From NCBI RefSeq assembly GCF_009939195.1, contig NZ_JAACKC010000004.1, forward strand, positions 450,541 to 514,540: a stretch of 64,000 bases of DNA, written 5' to 3'. Below the pieces are notes generated by a model. It did not search any database and was not told the DNA's origin. It was given only the letters and a program-made list of their open reading frames with translations. Position numbers and translations under genes: made by a program. Source of the stretch: Acinetobacter kanungonis (lineage in GTDB: Bacteria > Pseudomonadota > Gammaproteobacteria > Pseudomonadales > Moraxellaceae). Every line of letters begins with the position of its first letter. Position 1 is the stretch's first letter. Positions 1 to 10,307 of this stretch are shown piece after piece.

Positions 1-23
1 TCAATTGCAGATAGTTTAAAATA

Positions 24-50
24 AAAATGAGAGCACAAAGCTCTCATTTT
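24..50 (-). terminator. Rho-independent terminator of pobA
   Basis: An 11-bp perfect inverted repeat (AAAATGAGAGC and its complement around a 5-base loop) lies just downstream of the pobA stop. The A/T ends of the stem supply the U-tract in either direction. Confidence 0.7.
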
Positions 51-68
51 TATGCTGTAACAAACCAT

Positions 69-1310
<1,242 letters not shown>

Positions 1311-1357
1311 TCAGATTACGCTGGGATGTTTTTTTGAGCTATATCGCCATATTGAAA

Positions 1358-1396
1358 TTGACCGTATATCATTAGAGTTGTCCGCATATCGGACAA
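1358..1396. promoter_or_regulatory. Probable PobR operator: three 10-bp repeats
   Basis: Three near-identical 10-mers lie between pobA and pobR: TTGACCGTAT at 1358-1367, TTGTCCGCAT at 1378-1387, and the inverted copy TATCGGACAA at 1387-1396. Two form a palindrome and the third is a direct repeat 10 bp away. This is the layout described for the PobR/PcaU operators of Acinetobacter. The assignment rests on layout and position. Confidence 0.75.
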
Positions 1397-1424
1397 AAGC
1401 AATTCATTTTTCAGGATAAGCCGT

Positions 1425-2240
1425 ATGGAAGCTGAGCAGAACAAGGTCATACATCCACATTCACAAGACGAGATACTGCAAGCAGACTACATTGCAGGTT
1501 TAGCCAAAGGCTTGCATATTTTGGAAGCCTTCGGAGTCGATCGACAGCGCCTGAATGTGACCCAAGTGGCTGAACGCACAGGCATCAGCAGGACTGCAGC
1601 AAGACGACATTTAAAAACTCTGAAATTTTTAGGCTATTTGGATACCGACGAACACTATTTTTGGCTTACCCCACGGGTGTTACGCTTTTCCAGTGCCTAT
1701 TTAAGTTCGGCGCATCTTCCAAAAGTGGCGCAATCCTTACTCAATTTACTCTGTGCGCAAACTTCTTTGACCTTTTCCATGGTGGTACTGGATGAACATG
1801 AAGTGGTGCCGATTGCCCGCAGCTATTTGCCTCAACAAGACCAGTTTCGCGTCAACCCTTATGGTATGCATTTAGGCAATCGCTTGCCTGCGCATGCCAC
1901 CTCGACAGGTAAAGTTTTATTGGCGGCGTTATCGAAAGATGAACAACAAGCGTGGGTAGAAAAATACGGGCTGAAACGTCTAACCCCACTGACGATTACC
2001 AATAAGGATCAATTTTTTACTGAACTCGAAAAAGTCGCTTTATCGGACTATTGCCTGTCGAAAGAAGAACATGAGTTAGGCATTATTGCGCTTGCAGTAC
2101 CCGTATTAAATGCGCAAGGTCAAACCATTGCTGCAATTAACTGTATGTCACAGAGCAACCGTACCAGTGAAGACTATCTGATTCAGCAGGTGTTACCGTT
2201 GTTAAGGCATGCTGCCAACGAATTACGTGGTTTAATTTAA
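1425..2240 (+). CDS. pobR: IclR-family activator PobR
   Basis: Transcriptional activator of pobA that responds to 4-hydroxybenzoate. The protein is 271 residues long. An N-terminal winged helix-turn-helix (about residues 27-85, with NVTQVAERTGISRTAARRHLKTL as its core) is followed by an IclR effector-binding domain, including the stretch HATSTGKVLLAAL typical of the family. AGGA lies 7 nt before the ATG. The gene is divergent from pobA across a 140-bp region that carries the operator repeats. PcaU-type paralogues have the same architecture; the neighbouring pobA decides the name. Confidence 0.92.
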   Translation: MEAEQNKVIHPHSQDEILQADYIAGLAKGLHILEAFGVDRQRLNVTQVAERTGISRTAARRHLKTLKFLGYLDTDEHYFWLTPRVLRFSSAYLSSAHLPKVAQSLLNLLCAQTSLTFSMVVLDEHEVVPIARSYLPQQDQFRVNPYGMHLGNRLPAHATSTGKVLLAALSKDEQQAWVEKYGLKRLTPLTITNKDQFFTELEKVALSDYCLSKEEHELGIIALAVPVLNAQGQTIAAINCMSQSNRTSEDYLIQQVLPLLRHAANELRGLI

Positions 2241-2339
2241 ACGCTACAGCGGCTTAAATCTAAGCCGATATTTACATGTAATATCCACCCCAGAACAGGT
2301 AACTAAACTGACATCCATCTGAATAACCATACAAAAAAA

Positions 2340-2364
2340 CCACGACAATTGCGTGGCTTTTTTT
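2340..2364 (+). terminator. Rho-independent terminator after pobR
   Basis: A short CCACG/CGTGG stem is followed by a run of seven T. It lies between convergent genes; the A-run on the other side could serve the opposite strand. Confidence 0.55.
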
Positions 2365-2399
2365 CTAAGAGAGAAGATAACAAGATGTGGGATGCCTAC

Positions 2400-2996
2400 T
2401 TATTTCACAGGAATCATCAGATGTTGATAAGGCGTACCTGACCACATGATATAAGGGACAGTGGTATCTGGTTGCGCACTTTTTGGATACATATCATAAA
2501 AACTTTGTGAAGCGCCCACGATCATGACGTGAGGTCCAGTTTGTATCCAATGATTGTTCGCACTTGGCTTGGTGGCATAAGGGTCTACATTGCTCGCATC
2601 AGTCCCTCCCATGAGCATGTACATAAATCCCACTTTGCCTTCAACGGGTTTGGTGTGCCCAATCCAAGCTTCTGCCCATGCTAAAGCGGCGGGATCCATA
2701 CACATAGGGTCTGGTCCAGGAGTGGCTGGGTTATCTGGCATACAGGTAAAATTATTTTGTCCTTTGCGTAGGGTCCGCATTTTACCTTTTGCATCCATCG
2801 CAACAATTTTTGCTTCTGCACTGACATTAATCGGTGCCGCACTCATGGCACTAATCATTGCTTTTTTATCATCTGCTGAAAGTGAACTTTGCATCGATGC
2901 TTCCATACTTGAACCTCCATGGGATTCCATTGCGAAAGCCATCGGGGTCAATAAAGAAATACATCCAGCGGTGATTAAAAATTTAAGGAAATTCAT
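2400..2996 (-). CDS. Secreted conserved protein of unknown function
   Basis: A 198-residue protein with a clear Sec signal peptide: short basic start, hydrophobic core ITAGCISLLTPMAFA, probable cleavage after AFA near residue 22. The mature part contains TCMPDNPATPGPDPMCMDPAA, GGTDASNVDPYATKP and TGPHVMIVG. I recognise these as a conserved proteobacterial hypothetical family without a known activity. The start at 2996 is chosen because GGAGGA lies 7 nt upstream; a longer in-frame extension to 3062 would bury the signal peptide. It stands alone. The IS downstream of its promoter side starts at 3208, so the insertion may affect its upstream region. Confidence 0.7.
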   Translation of the reverse strand: MNFLKFLITAGCISLLTPMAFAMESHGGSSMEASMQSSLSADDKKAMISAMSAAPINVSAEAKIVAMDAKGKMRTLRKGQNNFTCMPDNPATPGPDPMCMDPAALAWAEAWIGHTKPVEGKVGFMYMLMGGTDASNVDPYATKPSANNHWIQTGPHVMIVGASQSFYDMYPKSAQPDTTVPYIMWSGTPYQHLMIPVK

Positions 2997-3207
2997 GGCA
3001 TATCCTCCGATTTTGAGGTGAGCTGTGTCATGCAAACTTCCGTTCTGCACTACACCTGCCATAGCTTTATAAATGGAATGAAATTCAAGATTATCATCCT
3101 TATAGAGTCTATTTTTTAACCATGGCTAAGCGAAGTCAATATCATGGATACCTTATATTACAAAAACAAAAAATTTAAATAAAAATCAGAATCATGATGC
3201 TTCATCT

Positions 3208-4234
3208 GGCTTTGTTGCACAAAGCTGTTCGTAAGCTCTAATTCAGCAATATAATTTCCGAATGAAGCAGCCTACACCTAATATCTACCGTACAATCAAC
3301 TGGTCCAAATACAATCAAGCCTTAATTAATCGAGGAAACATTTCGATTTGGTTTGATCCTAAAACTCAATGGTACGCTCAACCAAAAAGTAAACATGGTC
3401 GAAATCAAACTTATTCTGACGCAGCCATCCAATGCTGCCTAATGATTAAATCCTTATTTCGACTCTCTTTACGTATGGTCACTGGCTTTGTTCAGAGCCT
3501 CATTAAACTTTGTAGATTAGATTGGATAGCACCAGATTATTCAACTAATTTTAGAAGACAAAAGCATATTGATATTGCAATTCGCTATCAAAAAAGTCGT
3601 GATGGTCTCCACCTACTCGTCGACTCTACTGGCTTGAAGTTTTTAGGTGAAGGTGAATGGAAACGAAAGAAACATCAGCCTGAATATCGTCGCCAATGGC
3701 GTAAACTTCACATTGGTATAGATGCTGAAACGCTGCAAATACGGGCAGTTCAGCTCACGACAAACAATGTCAGTGACTCACAAGTACTCGGGGATTTACT
3801 TGATGAGCGGATTAATTCAGTCTATACAGATGTGGCTTATGATACGAAACACTGCAGAAAAGTCATTTCAGATCGACAGGCATATGCGGTGATTCCACCA
3901 AGAAAAAATGCGAAGCCTTGGAAAGACAAAAAGCTGAGATCTTTAGAGAGAAATGAATTGTTGAAAACGGTCAAATGCCTAGGAAGAACAATTTGGAAAA
4001 AGTGGTCTGGGTATCATCGCCGAAGCTTGGTAGAAACTAATAAGATGCATTGCATCAAATTATTAGGGGATAAACTCAGTGCGAGAAACTTTCAAAGCCA
4101 AGTGAATGAGATTCATGCACGTGTGGCAGTATTAAATAAATTTACGGAATTAGGCCGACCTCATACCCGAGTTGTGTCTTAAATTTGACCAGCTCAGAGT
4201 AGCTTTAATTTTTAAATCTTTGTGCAACAAAGCC
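3208..4234 (+). mobile_element. IS5-family insertion sequence (about 1027 bp)
   Basis: The element is bounded by terminal inverted repeats: GGCTTTGTTGCAC at 3208 and GTGCAACAAAGCC ending at 4234. The inner bases also match (CAAAG at the left, CTTTG at the right). One transposase gene fills the interior. No convincing target-site duplication is visible: the 9 bases flanking each side (GCTTCATCT and ACTTTGACA) differ. The ends resemble IS5-family elements common in Acinetobacter; the exact IS name was not determined. Confidence 0.9.
3262..4182 (+). CDS. IS5-family transposase
   Basis: DDE transposase of 306 residues. The first catalytic Asp is in LLVDSTGLKF, the second in VYTDVAYD, and the Glu in RRSLVETNKMHCIKLLGDK, which fits the Y-(2)-R-(3)-E-(6)-K signature of the IS4/IS5 superfamily. 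The frame is intact from ATG to stop and the gene spans almost the whole element, so it may still be active. Confidence 0.93.
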   Translation: MKQPTPNIYRTINWSKYNQALINRGNISIWFDPKTQWYAQPKSKHGRNQTYSDAAIQCCLMIKSLFRLSLRMVTGFVQSLIKLCRLDWIAPDYSTNFRRQKHIDIAIRYQKSRDGLHLLVDSTGLKFLGEGEWKRKKHQPEYRRQWRKLHIGIDAETLQIRAVQLTTNNVSDSQVLGDLLDERINSVYTDVAYDTKHCRKVISDRQAYAVIPPRKNAKPWKDKKLRSLERNELLKTVKCLGRTIWKKWSGYHRRSLVETNKMHCIKLLGDKLSARNFQSQVNEIHARVAVLNKFTELGRPHTRVVS

Positions 4235-4387
4235 ACTTTGACACTAAAACTCTAATTTAGGCCTTTAATGTCAAAATTGGATGAAAGGAGGATTGCATGT
4301 TTGTTGGCTAAACCTGAGCCTCTGATCACTCTCAATGTTTTTCACAATCGACATTCAGTTGGATCAATTTGAATAACGATTGATTTT

Positions 4388-4417
4388 TAAAAGGCTTAAA
4401 CCCTTGCAGTTTAAACC
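4388..4417 (-). terminator. Terminator of ndh
   Basis: A 9-bp stem (GGTTTAAAC with GTTTAAGCC, one G-U pair) is followed by a T-run in the minus direction, about 90 nt past the ndh stop. Confidence 0.55.
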
Positions 4418-4507
4418 TCTCTTGACTCTCAACCGCCAATTGCTTAGCGATTGAGTCTGTTTGTAAAACACTTTCTTCTTCAAAAAAATGTATTTACTTA
4501 GTCTCAA

Positions 4508-5833
4508 TCAATGCATTTTTAATTGTGGTCGAGAAGACTTGGCTAAGACATCTTTTAACATCAAAATGCCTGTTTTAAATAACCCATGCAAGGCGATTTG
4601 ATGGAATCGATATAGTGACATATACATCATGCGCGCGATAAAGCCTTCAATATTAATATTACCCATCACATGTCCCACACTATTTCGATCGCTTAAAGAC
4701 ACCAAGGATCCTTTGTCTTTAAAGACGAACTGTGGCAAAGGTTGCCCCATAACATAAGCCGATAACGCCTTTTCTAAAAAAATGGCCTGTTGATTTGCCA
4801 CTTGTGCCCGTGGTGCCAAAGGACGGTCCTTACCCTCTGGGGTATAGCTTGCACAATCCCCCATCGCGAAAATGCAATCATCGCGGGTCGTTTGCAAAGT
4901 AGATTGAACTACCAATTGATTGATTCTATTAGTTTCCAAATCGGCAATGTTCTTTAAGAAATCAGGCGCCTTAATGCCCGCAGACCAAACCTTTAAGTCC
5001 GCTGGTAATTGTGTGCCATCCTCAAAATAAATATGCGTTGCATCAATTTTCTTCACTCGGCTCTGAGTTCGCACATGGATACCCATGTTGAGCAACTCTT
5101 CCTCAGCCAAACTGGAAATTTTGGCGTTCAATGCGGGCAAGACACGATCCGCCGCCTCAATTAAGGTAATCTGCACATTGTCGGGTTTGATACTATCCAA
5201 ACCATATTTGCAAAATTGATGTGCGGCAAAATCCAGCTCGGCGGCTAACTCCACCCCCGTAGCACCCGCGCCAATAATGGCGATATTCAGTAAACTCGGC
5301 TTTTCATTTTCGATTAAGCTATTGGCTTGTGCTTGCAGATATAGATTTAAAAACTCTTTTTGCAAGTAGTCAGCTTGCGCACGTGAATCTAAACACACGC
5401 AATGCTCTTTAGCACCTTCAGTATTAAAATCGTTGGAGGTTGAACCGACTGAAACCACCAAAACGTCATAGGCAAGCGCGCGACTGGGTGCGATTGTCTC
5501 CCCCTGATGCGAACTTAATTCTTCCAGTTGAATGGTTTTATGGGTCCGATCAATATTAATCATTTTCCCCAAATAAAACTCAAAATTATTCTTCTTGGCA
5601 TGTGCAAAGTAATTCAATTCATCGTCATGAGAATTTAATGTGCCCGAAGCCACTTCATGTAAAAGTGGTTTCCAAATATGCGTAAGCGTAGCATCCACCA
5701 AGATAATCTCGGCTTTATTTTTCTTGCCTAAACGATTCCCAAGGCGTGTCGCAAGTTCTAGTCCACCTGCGCCACCACCGACAATCACGATCCGCGTTTT
5801 ACACTTTTTGTTTTCACTATTTTTCAGCAGCAT
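4508..5833 (-). CDS. ndh: Type II NADH dehydrogenase
   Basis: Single-subunit, non-proton-pumping NADH:quinone oxidoreductase at the inner face of the membrane. Two dinucleotide-binding folds are visible: GGGAGGLELA near residue 20 for FAD and IIGAGATGVELAAEL near residue 187 for NADH. FAMGDCASY in the C-terminal third is the flavin-contacting GD segment. The C-terminus is basic and amphipathic, as expected for membrane attachment. The start at 5833 (MLLKNSENKK) is chosen for the GGAG about 9 nt upstream; an in-frame extension to 5887 lacks such a site. A quinone reductase of the same fold remains possible, but length and motif order fit Ndh. Confidence 0.85.
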   Translation of the reverse strand: MLLKNSENKKCKTRIVIVGGGAGGLELATRLGNRLGKKNKAEIILVDATLTHIWKPLLHEVASGTLNSHDDELNYFAHAKKNNFEFYLGKMINIDRTHKTIQLEELSSHQGETIAPSRALAYDVLVVSVGSTSNDFNTEGAKEHCVCLDSRAQADYLQKEFLNLYLQAQANSLIENEKPSLLNIAIIGAGATGVELAAELDFAAHQFCKYGLDSIKPDNVQITLIEAADRVLPALNAKISSLAEEELLNMGIHVRTQSRVKKIDATHIYFEDGTQLPADLKVWSAGIKAPDFLKNIADLETNRINQLVVQSTLQTTRDDCIFAMGDCASYTPEGKDRPLAPRAQVANQQAIFLEKALSAYVMGQPLPQFVFKDKGSLVSLSDRNSVGHVMGNINIEGFIARMMYMSLYRFHQIALHGLFKTGILMLKDVLAKSSRPQLKMH

Positions 5834-6525
5834 AGCTGTTTCTCCAATTGTTTGATGGTTATGAAACATACGACACATAGCCATCAAATAATTGTCTCAG
5901 GAATGAGCATCCTTCAAGATGTTTCAAAATGTATCCTAAATATTTAAAATAAACAAGAGTGATAGCCAACATTTTTTCAGAAAATGTTTATACTTTAAGG
6001 TGACAAAAATCATCGTTAAAGCTTTATTTTAAGAATCATAAAATTTCAATTAAAACCATGATATATATCTGTTTTATAAAATTTTATTAACTAAATTTAA
6101 CTTTAAAATGACTGTTCAAAATCCATGACTCATCTACAAAAATGCCATTATCTATCACATGGAGATAATATTGACATTTAAGAAAAAATAAATTTTTTAT
6201 TATTCAATTACATCATTCTTTAAGCTCAAATAAGCTTGCAGTGACTCAACATCCGTTTAAATGAACGTCCACCAAACCAGCATAAATAAATTTTATTTAA
6301 AATAAATATTTAACAAATTTAATCAAAAAGAAAACTGATCACAGCCATTTTTATGGATGATTCTTTAATTGCTGAACATCATATTTTGAGTTAAGAAGGG
6401 ACTGAATTCGACCATGCGCATCCAATTGAATGTCTGGCAAAAGTACATGCTAATTTTATGGTAACGGTCTTATCTCAAGTTTATTCATGAACTTAGAAAA
6501 TATGAAAACAATAAACTTACGTAAG
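5834..6525. other. AT-rich intergenic region without a gene
   Basis: About 690 bases, very A/T-rich, with short broken reading frames only. It contains the ndh promoter side. No RNA gene or repeat family is recognised before the tandem repeat at 6526. Confidence 0.5.
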
Positions 6526-6597
6526 TTACATCAGTTACATCAGTTACATCAGTTACATCAGTTACATCAGTTACATCAGTTACATCAGTTACATCAG
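6526..6597 (+). repeat. Eight perfect tandem copies of a 9-bp unit
   Basis: The unit TTACATCAG is repeated eight times without a mismatch. In the plus strand it would encode Leu-His-Gln repeats inside a possible 60-residue frame (6487-6669) that has no convincing ribosome-binding site and no recognisable homology. The unit length is a multiple of three, so copy-number change would not shift that frame. Confidence 0.9.
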
Positions 6598-6811
6598 ACC
6601 GTTTACCTTATTGCGCAGCTCTTGATCAATGACTTGCTTCAGGAAAGACTAAAACTTTTATTCGATTAGTTTTTAATGTTGTACTGGATAGTTTGCAACC
6701 TTAGCAAATAGATTTAGAAGTTTTCAAGTTCTTCTTTATCTTATCAGAAAGAACCCGCCAACTCCTCTTTGCTGTCATGTCTACTAAACCAAGGAGACAT
6801 CACAAATCCAC

Positions 6812-8005
6812 TCAGCGTCCCGAAAATACTTGGCTTGGTTCCATTTTCAATACAGGACGTACGCTCAGTGCAGCGGCAACCACACAAACCAACACAACCA
6901 TCACGGCACCCAGCACTGGCGTAAACCACATCATCCGAAATGGATATCCCGCCATTATTGCCATTTGCCCAATCATGGCACAAAGTCCCAGCCCAAGCCC
7001 CGTTCCAAGAAGTCCACACAGCCCTGCCTGAGCAAATACCATGCTTAAAAGCAGTTTCGGTGTGGCTCCCATCGCACTGAGAACCGCATAATTCCGCAGG
7101 TTTTCGTTGGTAAACATATAAAGCATGACACCTGTTACACCAAAGCCGACAGACATGGCCAAGGTGAGCATTGCACCGATGTCCCCCACATCTTCAGAGT
7201 TCAGCAGAAACCAATGCACCGTATCGGATTTAAACGCGGTCGATGTTCGTGCACGCAACCCCGTTGCCGACTCAATGCGCACTGCCAAGTCCTCGGGATG
7301 CTCTTTCGGTGCCGCGGTCACCAGCACGAAGGTCAGTTGACGTCGTTCTGGCGGCAAAATGCGAATTGCATTCGAAAAAGTCGTATAGAGCAACGGACGT
7401 GGTGGGAATCGAGGCAGTCCTTGCGATTGCCCTAGAATCCGTACGCTATGATCATTTAGGAGTAATTCATCGCCTGTGGTCAGTTCACGGGTTGGCCCAT
7501 CAAAATCTATTTTACCTTGTGGCAGTTGCTCCGAAATTTGCATTGCAGTTTCCAACTTACCACTGGTTCCCCCTGCATCAATCACCACAGCATCAGGAAC
7601 TCTCAGCAAGCTAGGCATTAGCTTATTTTGGATGCTCGGCATGCCAAGCAAAGTTGCATCATCGACACCAATTACCTGAAAGGGCTGATAGCGCCCATCT
7701 GGGAAGCGGACATCTGCCGTGGCAAACATCAGCGGTACAGCTGACTGCACCCCTGCTACACTGCGGACTCTAGCCAATGTTTGCAAGGACATATTGGTGG
7801 TTTGCTCCACTGAAGTTACCGCAGGATCCATCACCCATACATCTACAGAACCATTCTCAGAAATGGGTGCATAGCCGCGCGTCATGATTCCAGCGAAGTA
7901 GGATGCCGCGAATGTCACTAAGAATGAGGTAAAGGTAATACCAAAGATTAAACCCACATATTTGGCACGATCACCCAGCAGCATTTTTAAGGCTATACGT
8001 AACAT
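6812..8005 (-). CDS. ABC transporter permease, FtsX/DevC-like
   Basis: Inner-membrane subunit of 397 residues. A transmembrane helix near residues 15-37 is followed by a large periplasmic domain and three C-terminal helices (about 280-305, 325-350, 360-385), the FtsX/MacB-type permease layout. It is the third gene of an ATPase / membrane-fusion / permease operon transcribed leftward, similar in order to DevA-DevB-DevC-type exporters. The frame is intact, unlike its two upstream partners. The exported substrate is unknown, and no outer-membrane factor gene follows. Confidence 0.8.
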   Translation of the reverse strand: MLRIALKMLLGDRAKYVGLIFGITFTSFLVTFAASYFAGIMTRGYAPISENGSVDVWVMDPAVTSVEQTTNMSLQTLARVRSVAGVQSAVPLMFATADVRFPDGRYQPFQVIGVDDATLLGMPSIQNKLMPSLLRVPDAVVIDAGGTSGKLETAMQISEQLPQGKIDFDGPTRELTTGDELLLNDHSVRILGQSQGLPRFPPRPLLYTTFSNAIRILPPERRQLTFVLVTAAPKEHPEDLAVRIESATGLRARTSTAFKSDTVHWFLLNSEDVGDIGAMLTLAMSVGFGVTGVMLYMFTNENLRNYAVLSAMGATPKLLLSMVFAQAGLCGLLGTGLGLGLCAMIGQMAIMAGYPFRMMWFTPVLGAVMVVLVCVVAAALSVRPVLKMEPSQVFSGR

Positions 8006-8043
8006 TGGGGTACTCCTTCAATGCATGCAGATAGTCTGGATCC

Positions 8044-8996
8044 TCACAAGACCTTCGTAGAAGATGCCGCTAATGTGGCTTGAGGCTGTTTGCCATTTGA
8101 GGATGGATTCGCTTGGGTTTCAATAAATACATCGACTTGCTGCCCAACATAAATGGGCAAGGTGCTGTGATCAAAACTATAAATAACCTGCAAGGCACGG
8201 GTGTCGACCCGCTCGGTGCTATCGCCCGTCAATGAGGTTTTGGGCAGCACATAGGGATCCACGCGTTCAAATTTCAGAGCGGTGTGTAAGTTTGGATTAC
8301 CCCGTACAAATGCCACGGCATATGCGCCTGGCTGGATGCGCCATGCATCATTTTATCAATGTCAGCACGTACAAATAGCCGATCATCATTGCCTAGCAAC
8401 ATCGAAGAGTCACTGGGTGCACCACCTTCTAAGAATGCACCGATACGAATCTTGTTTTGTAATACTCGACCACGAACTAATGCACGTACAGTATAGCGTT
8501 CAATATCCATCTGTATTTGCTTGACTTGCGCTTGGGCTGATGCCAGCTCAGCTTCGGCAAGTTTGACTGCAAAGCGCCGATTATTTAACTCCTCGACGCT
8601 GATCGCACGTTTATCCGATAAGCTGTTCGCGAGTTCGAATTGGCTCTTGGCTTGCGCCAAACGTGCTGCAATTTCTGAGACTTTCGCTAGGGCTGGTATC
8701 AGTTGCGCTTGCTGTTCACGATCATCAATCTTAAATAACTTATCACCAACCTGCACTGGGCTGCCTTCATGTACATACAGCTCGACCACAACACCAGACA
8801 CAGGCGTGCCAACTACGATATTTCCAGTACTCGCCTCGATAATCCCTGCTCCAGCCACATAGCTCGGGAAAGGTGATTTTGGCGGTTGAACGATTGGTTG
8901 GGATGATGGGGATTGCCTATTGCCAATCAGTACCATCGTCACGGCAAGCAGTAAACCAATCAGTGCGAGTATGGGGAGCAAGTATTTACGCATCAT
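8044..8996 (-). pseudogene. HlyD-family periplasmic adaptor, frameshifted
   Basis: The N-terminal part (8996 down to about 8355) has a membrane anchor (residues 5-27), a biotinyl-lipoyl-like segment (VVELYVHEGSPVQVGDKLFKID) and a helical hairpin. The C-terminal beta domain continues in another frame to 8044. Restoring one base between 8354 and 8355 (GATAAAATG to GATGAAAATG on the coding strand) rejoins the frames as DIDENDAWRIQPGAYAVAFVRGN, the expected family sequence. This is therefore a single-base deletion or a sequencing error, not two genes. The start lies 5 nt after the ATPase gene ends. Confidence 0.85.
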
Positions 8997-9001
8997 TGTA
9001 C

Positions 9002-9711
9002 TTACGCCTCCTCGGTTTGAATGCTTATATCAGCAATCTTGCCATCATCCATGTGTGCGATTCGGTCAGCAAACGCATAAATACGCGTGTCATGTGTCAC
9101 GACGACCAGAGCACGATCTGGCGCTTGCGCCACATTGCGCAAGATCTGCATCATGGCATGTCCCGTGGCATGATCCAGACTACTCGTTGGTTCGTCACAA
9201 ATAATGATTTTAGGCTCATGCACAAGCGCACGCGCGATGGCGACACGCTGCTGCTGTCCACCACTGAGTTGACTGGGAAGTGCATCTTCGCGTCCCGAAA
9301 GTCCAATCTGATCAGAACAATCCGAGCACGTTGCAGGGCAACCTTGCGCTCTTCGCCGATGATTAATAGCGGCACAGCAACATTTTCAGCAATGCTCAAT
9401 GAGTGAAGTAAGTTAAAAGTCTGAAATACAAAGCCTATCGAGATTCCGCGAAAACGTGCGCGCTCAGCTGTGTTCATCTCTTCCAAGTCTTTGCCGAGTA
9501 TGCTGCATGTGCCTGCGTCGCGTTTTAAAATCCCCCCGATAATTGAAATTAGGGTTGTTTTTCCGCAGCCAGAAGGACCAGCCAAAATCAGTAACTCCCC
9601 GCGGTAGACCTCAAGATTGATCCCTCGCAATGCGGTCACTTTGGCTTCACCGACACCATATTCCTTGATGATACCAGAACACTTGATGAGGACATCCTGA
9701 CTCGACTTCAT
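9002..9711 (-). pseudogene. ABC transporter ATPase, frameshifted
   Basis: LolD/MacB-type ATPase. Walker A (GPSGCGKTT) lies near residue 46 and the Q-loop segment VFQTFNLL near residue 95. After ALQRARIVL the frame breaks. Adding one G near 9313 gives [18 protein letters not shown], followed by the signature LSGGQQQR, Walker [13 protein letters not shown] and the H-loop VVTHD, ending at 9002. This is again a one-base loss. It is the first gene of the exporter operon. If the frameshift is real the protein is truncated before the ABC signature and would be inactive. Confidence 0.85.
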
Positions 9712-10140
9712 AGTTGTTATCCTTATGTCTGGTCACAGAAAAATGTTTTACTTCACCAAGCACGGTCTCTCGGCTTTTATATTTATGTCCGCTACGTTAT
9801 GGCTAAGTGTTATGGCGGATCTCGCATTTTTTAGATTAAAATTTATTCTAATTAATACCATATACTATGGCATAACCGCAGATCAATGGAATTTTTAGCA
9901 CCCCAAAATTGAACTACGCAGTAGGATGCTAATTACACTAAAGTGAATCCTACTCTGTTTTTATAATGTCAGATGCAACGGTACGCATCCCTCTCGCTTA
10001 ACCATTAACTTCATTAAGACTAATAGCATTGTTTAAGAGAATACATTTACCTGATGCATAAAAAGCACTCAACATAAGGACACCCCATTCTGTGCATTCA
10101 TCTTTAAAACTGGTTCTATTGGATTATCTATAGGCATAAA
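9712..10140. other. Intergenic region between exporter operon and island
   Basis: No gene is seen in this stretch. It holds the exporter promoter side and a long hairpin at 9920-9954 (AGTAGGAT/ATCCTACT, with an inner CACT/AGTG stem) followed by a T-run, oriented as a plus-strand terminator although no plus-strand gene precedes it. Confidence 0.45.
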
Positions 10141-10172
10141 AAAAGGCTTAAACCCTTTAGATTTAAGCCTTT
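10141..10172 (-). terminator. Displaced original ssrA terminator
   Basis: The stem AAGGCTTAAA/TTTAAGCCTT is followed by a T-run on the minus strand. It is nearly the same as the terminator at 22783-22817 next to ssrA and sits the same 69 bases from the neighbouring att-like sequence. I read it as the chromosomal terminator that ended tmRNA before the element inserted. Confidence 0.65.
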
Positions 10173-10209
10173 CCGCTTTATATAACATCATATTCAGTCA
10201 TATTAAGCT

Positions 10210-10236
10210 AGGTATTTGGGGTGGCGTCAATTGAAC
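10210..10236. repeat. Left attachment site, decayed ssrA 3' end
   Basis: Read on the minus strand, GTTCAATTGACGCCACC followed by CCAAATACCTA aligns with the tmRNA end GTTCAACTCCCGCCACC followed by TCCACCAAATTCCTA. A few substitutions and a short deletion separate them, as expected for a copy no longer under selection. Confidence 0.7.
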
Positions 10237-10286
10237 AAAATAGGTAAATATATGTTATTTAATAATTATTTTTTATCTTAAAATCC

Positions 10287-10307
10287 CAGTGTACACCACA
10301 GTGTACA
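10287..10307. promoter_or_regulatory. Integrase arm-type sites, left end (inferred)
   Basis: Two perfect copies of CAGTGTACA lie at 10287-10295 and 10299-10307, 12 bp start to start. The same 9-mer with the same 12-bp phasing recurs inside the right end at 22712-22732. Paired short repeats inside both ends are typical of arm-binding sites for tyrosine integrases. Confidence 0.55.

Noticed and set aside
6526..6597. CRISPR array or plasmid iterons
   Set aside because: The unit is only 9 bp with no spacers, so it is a simple tandem repeat.
6487..6669. 60-residue frame with Leu-His-Gln repeats
   Set aside because: No ribosome-binding site, no homology, and the frame is mostly the tandem repeat; kept only as a repeat.
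8274..8996. A separate 240-residue HlyD protein and a separate 90-residue protein
   Set aside because: One restored base joins them into one family-typical adaptor, so they were merged as a frameshifted gene.
9151..9711. A short 186-residue ATPase ending after the Q-loop
   Set aside because: The missing signature, Walker B and H-loop continue in another frame to 9002; a one-base shift explains it.
9920..9960. Small RNA with terminator left of the island
   Set aside because: Only one hairpin and a T-run are visible, with no promoter or further structure.
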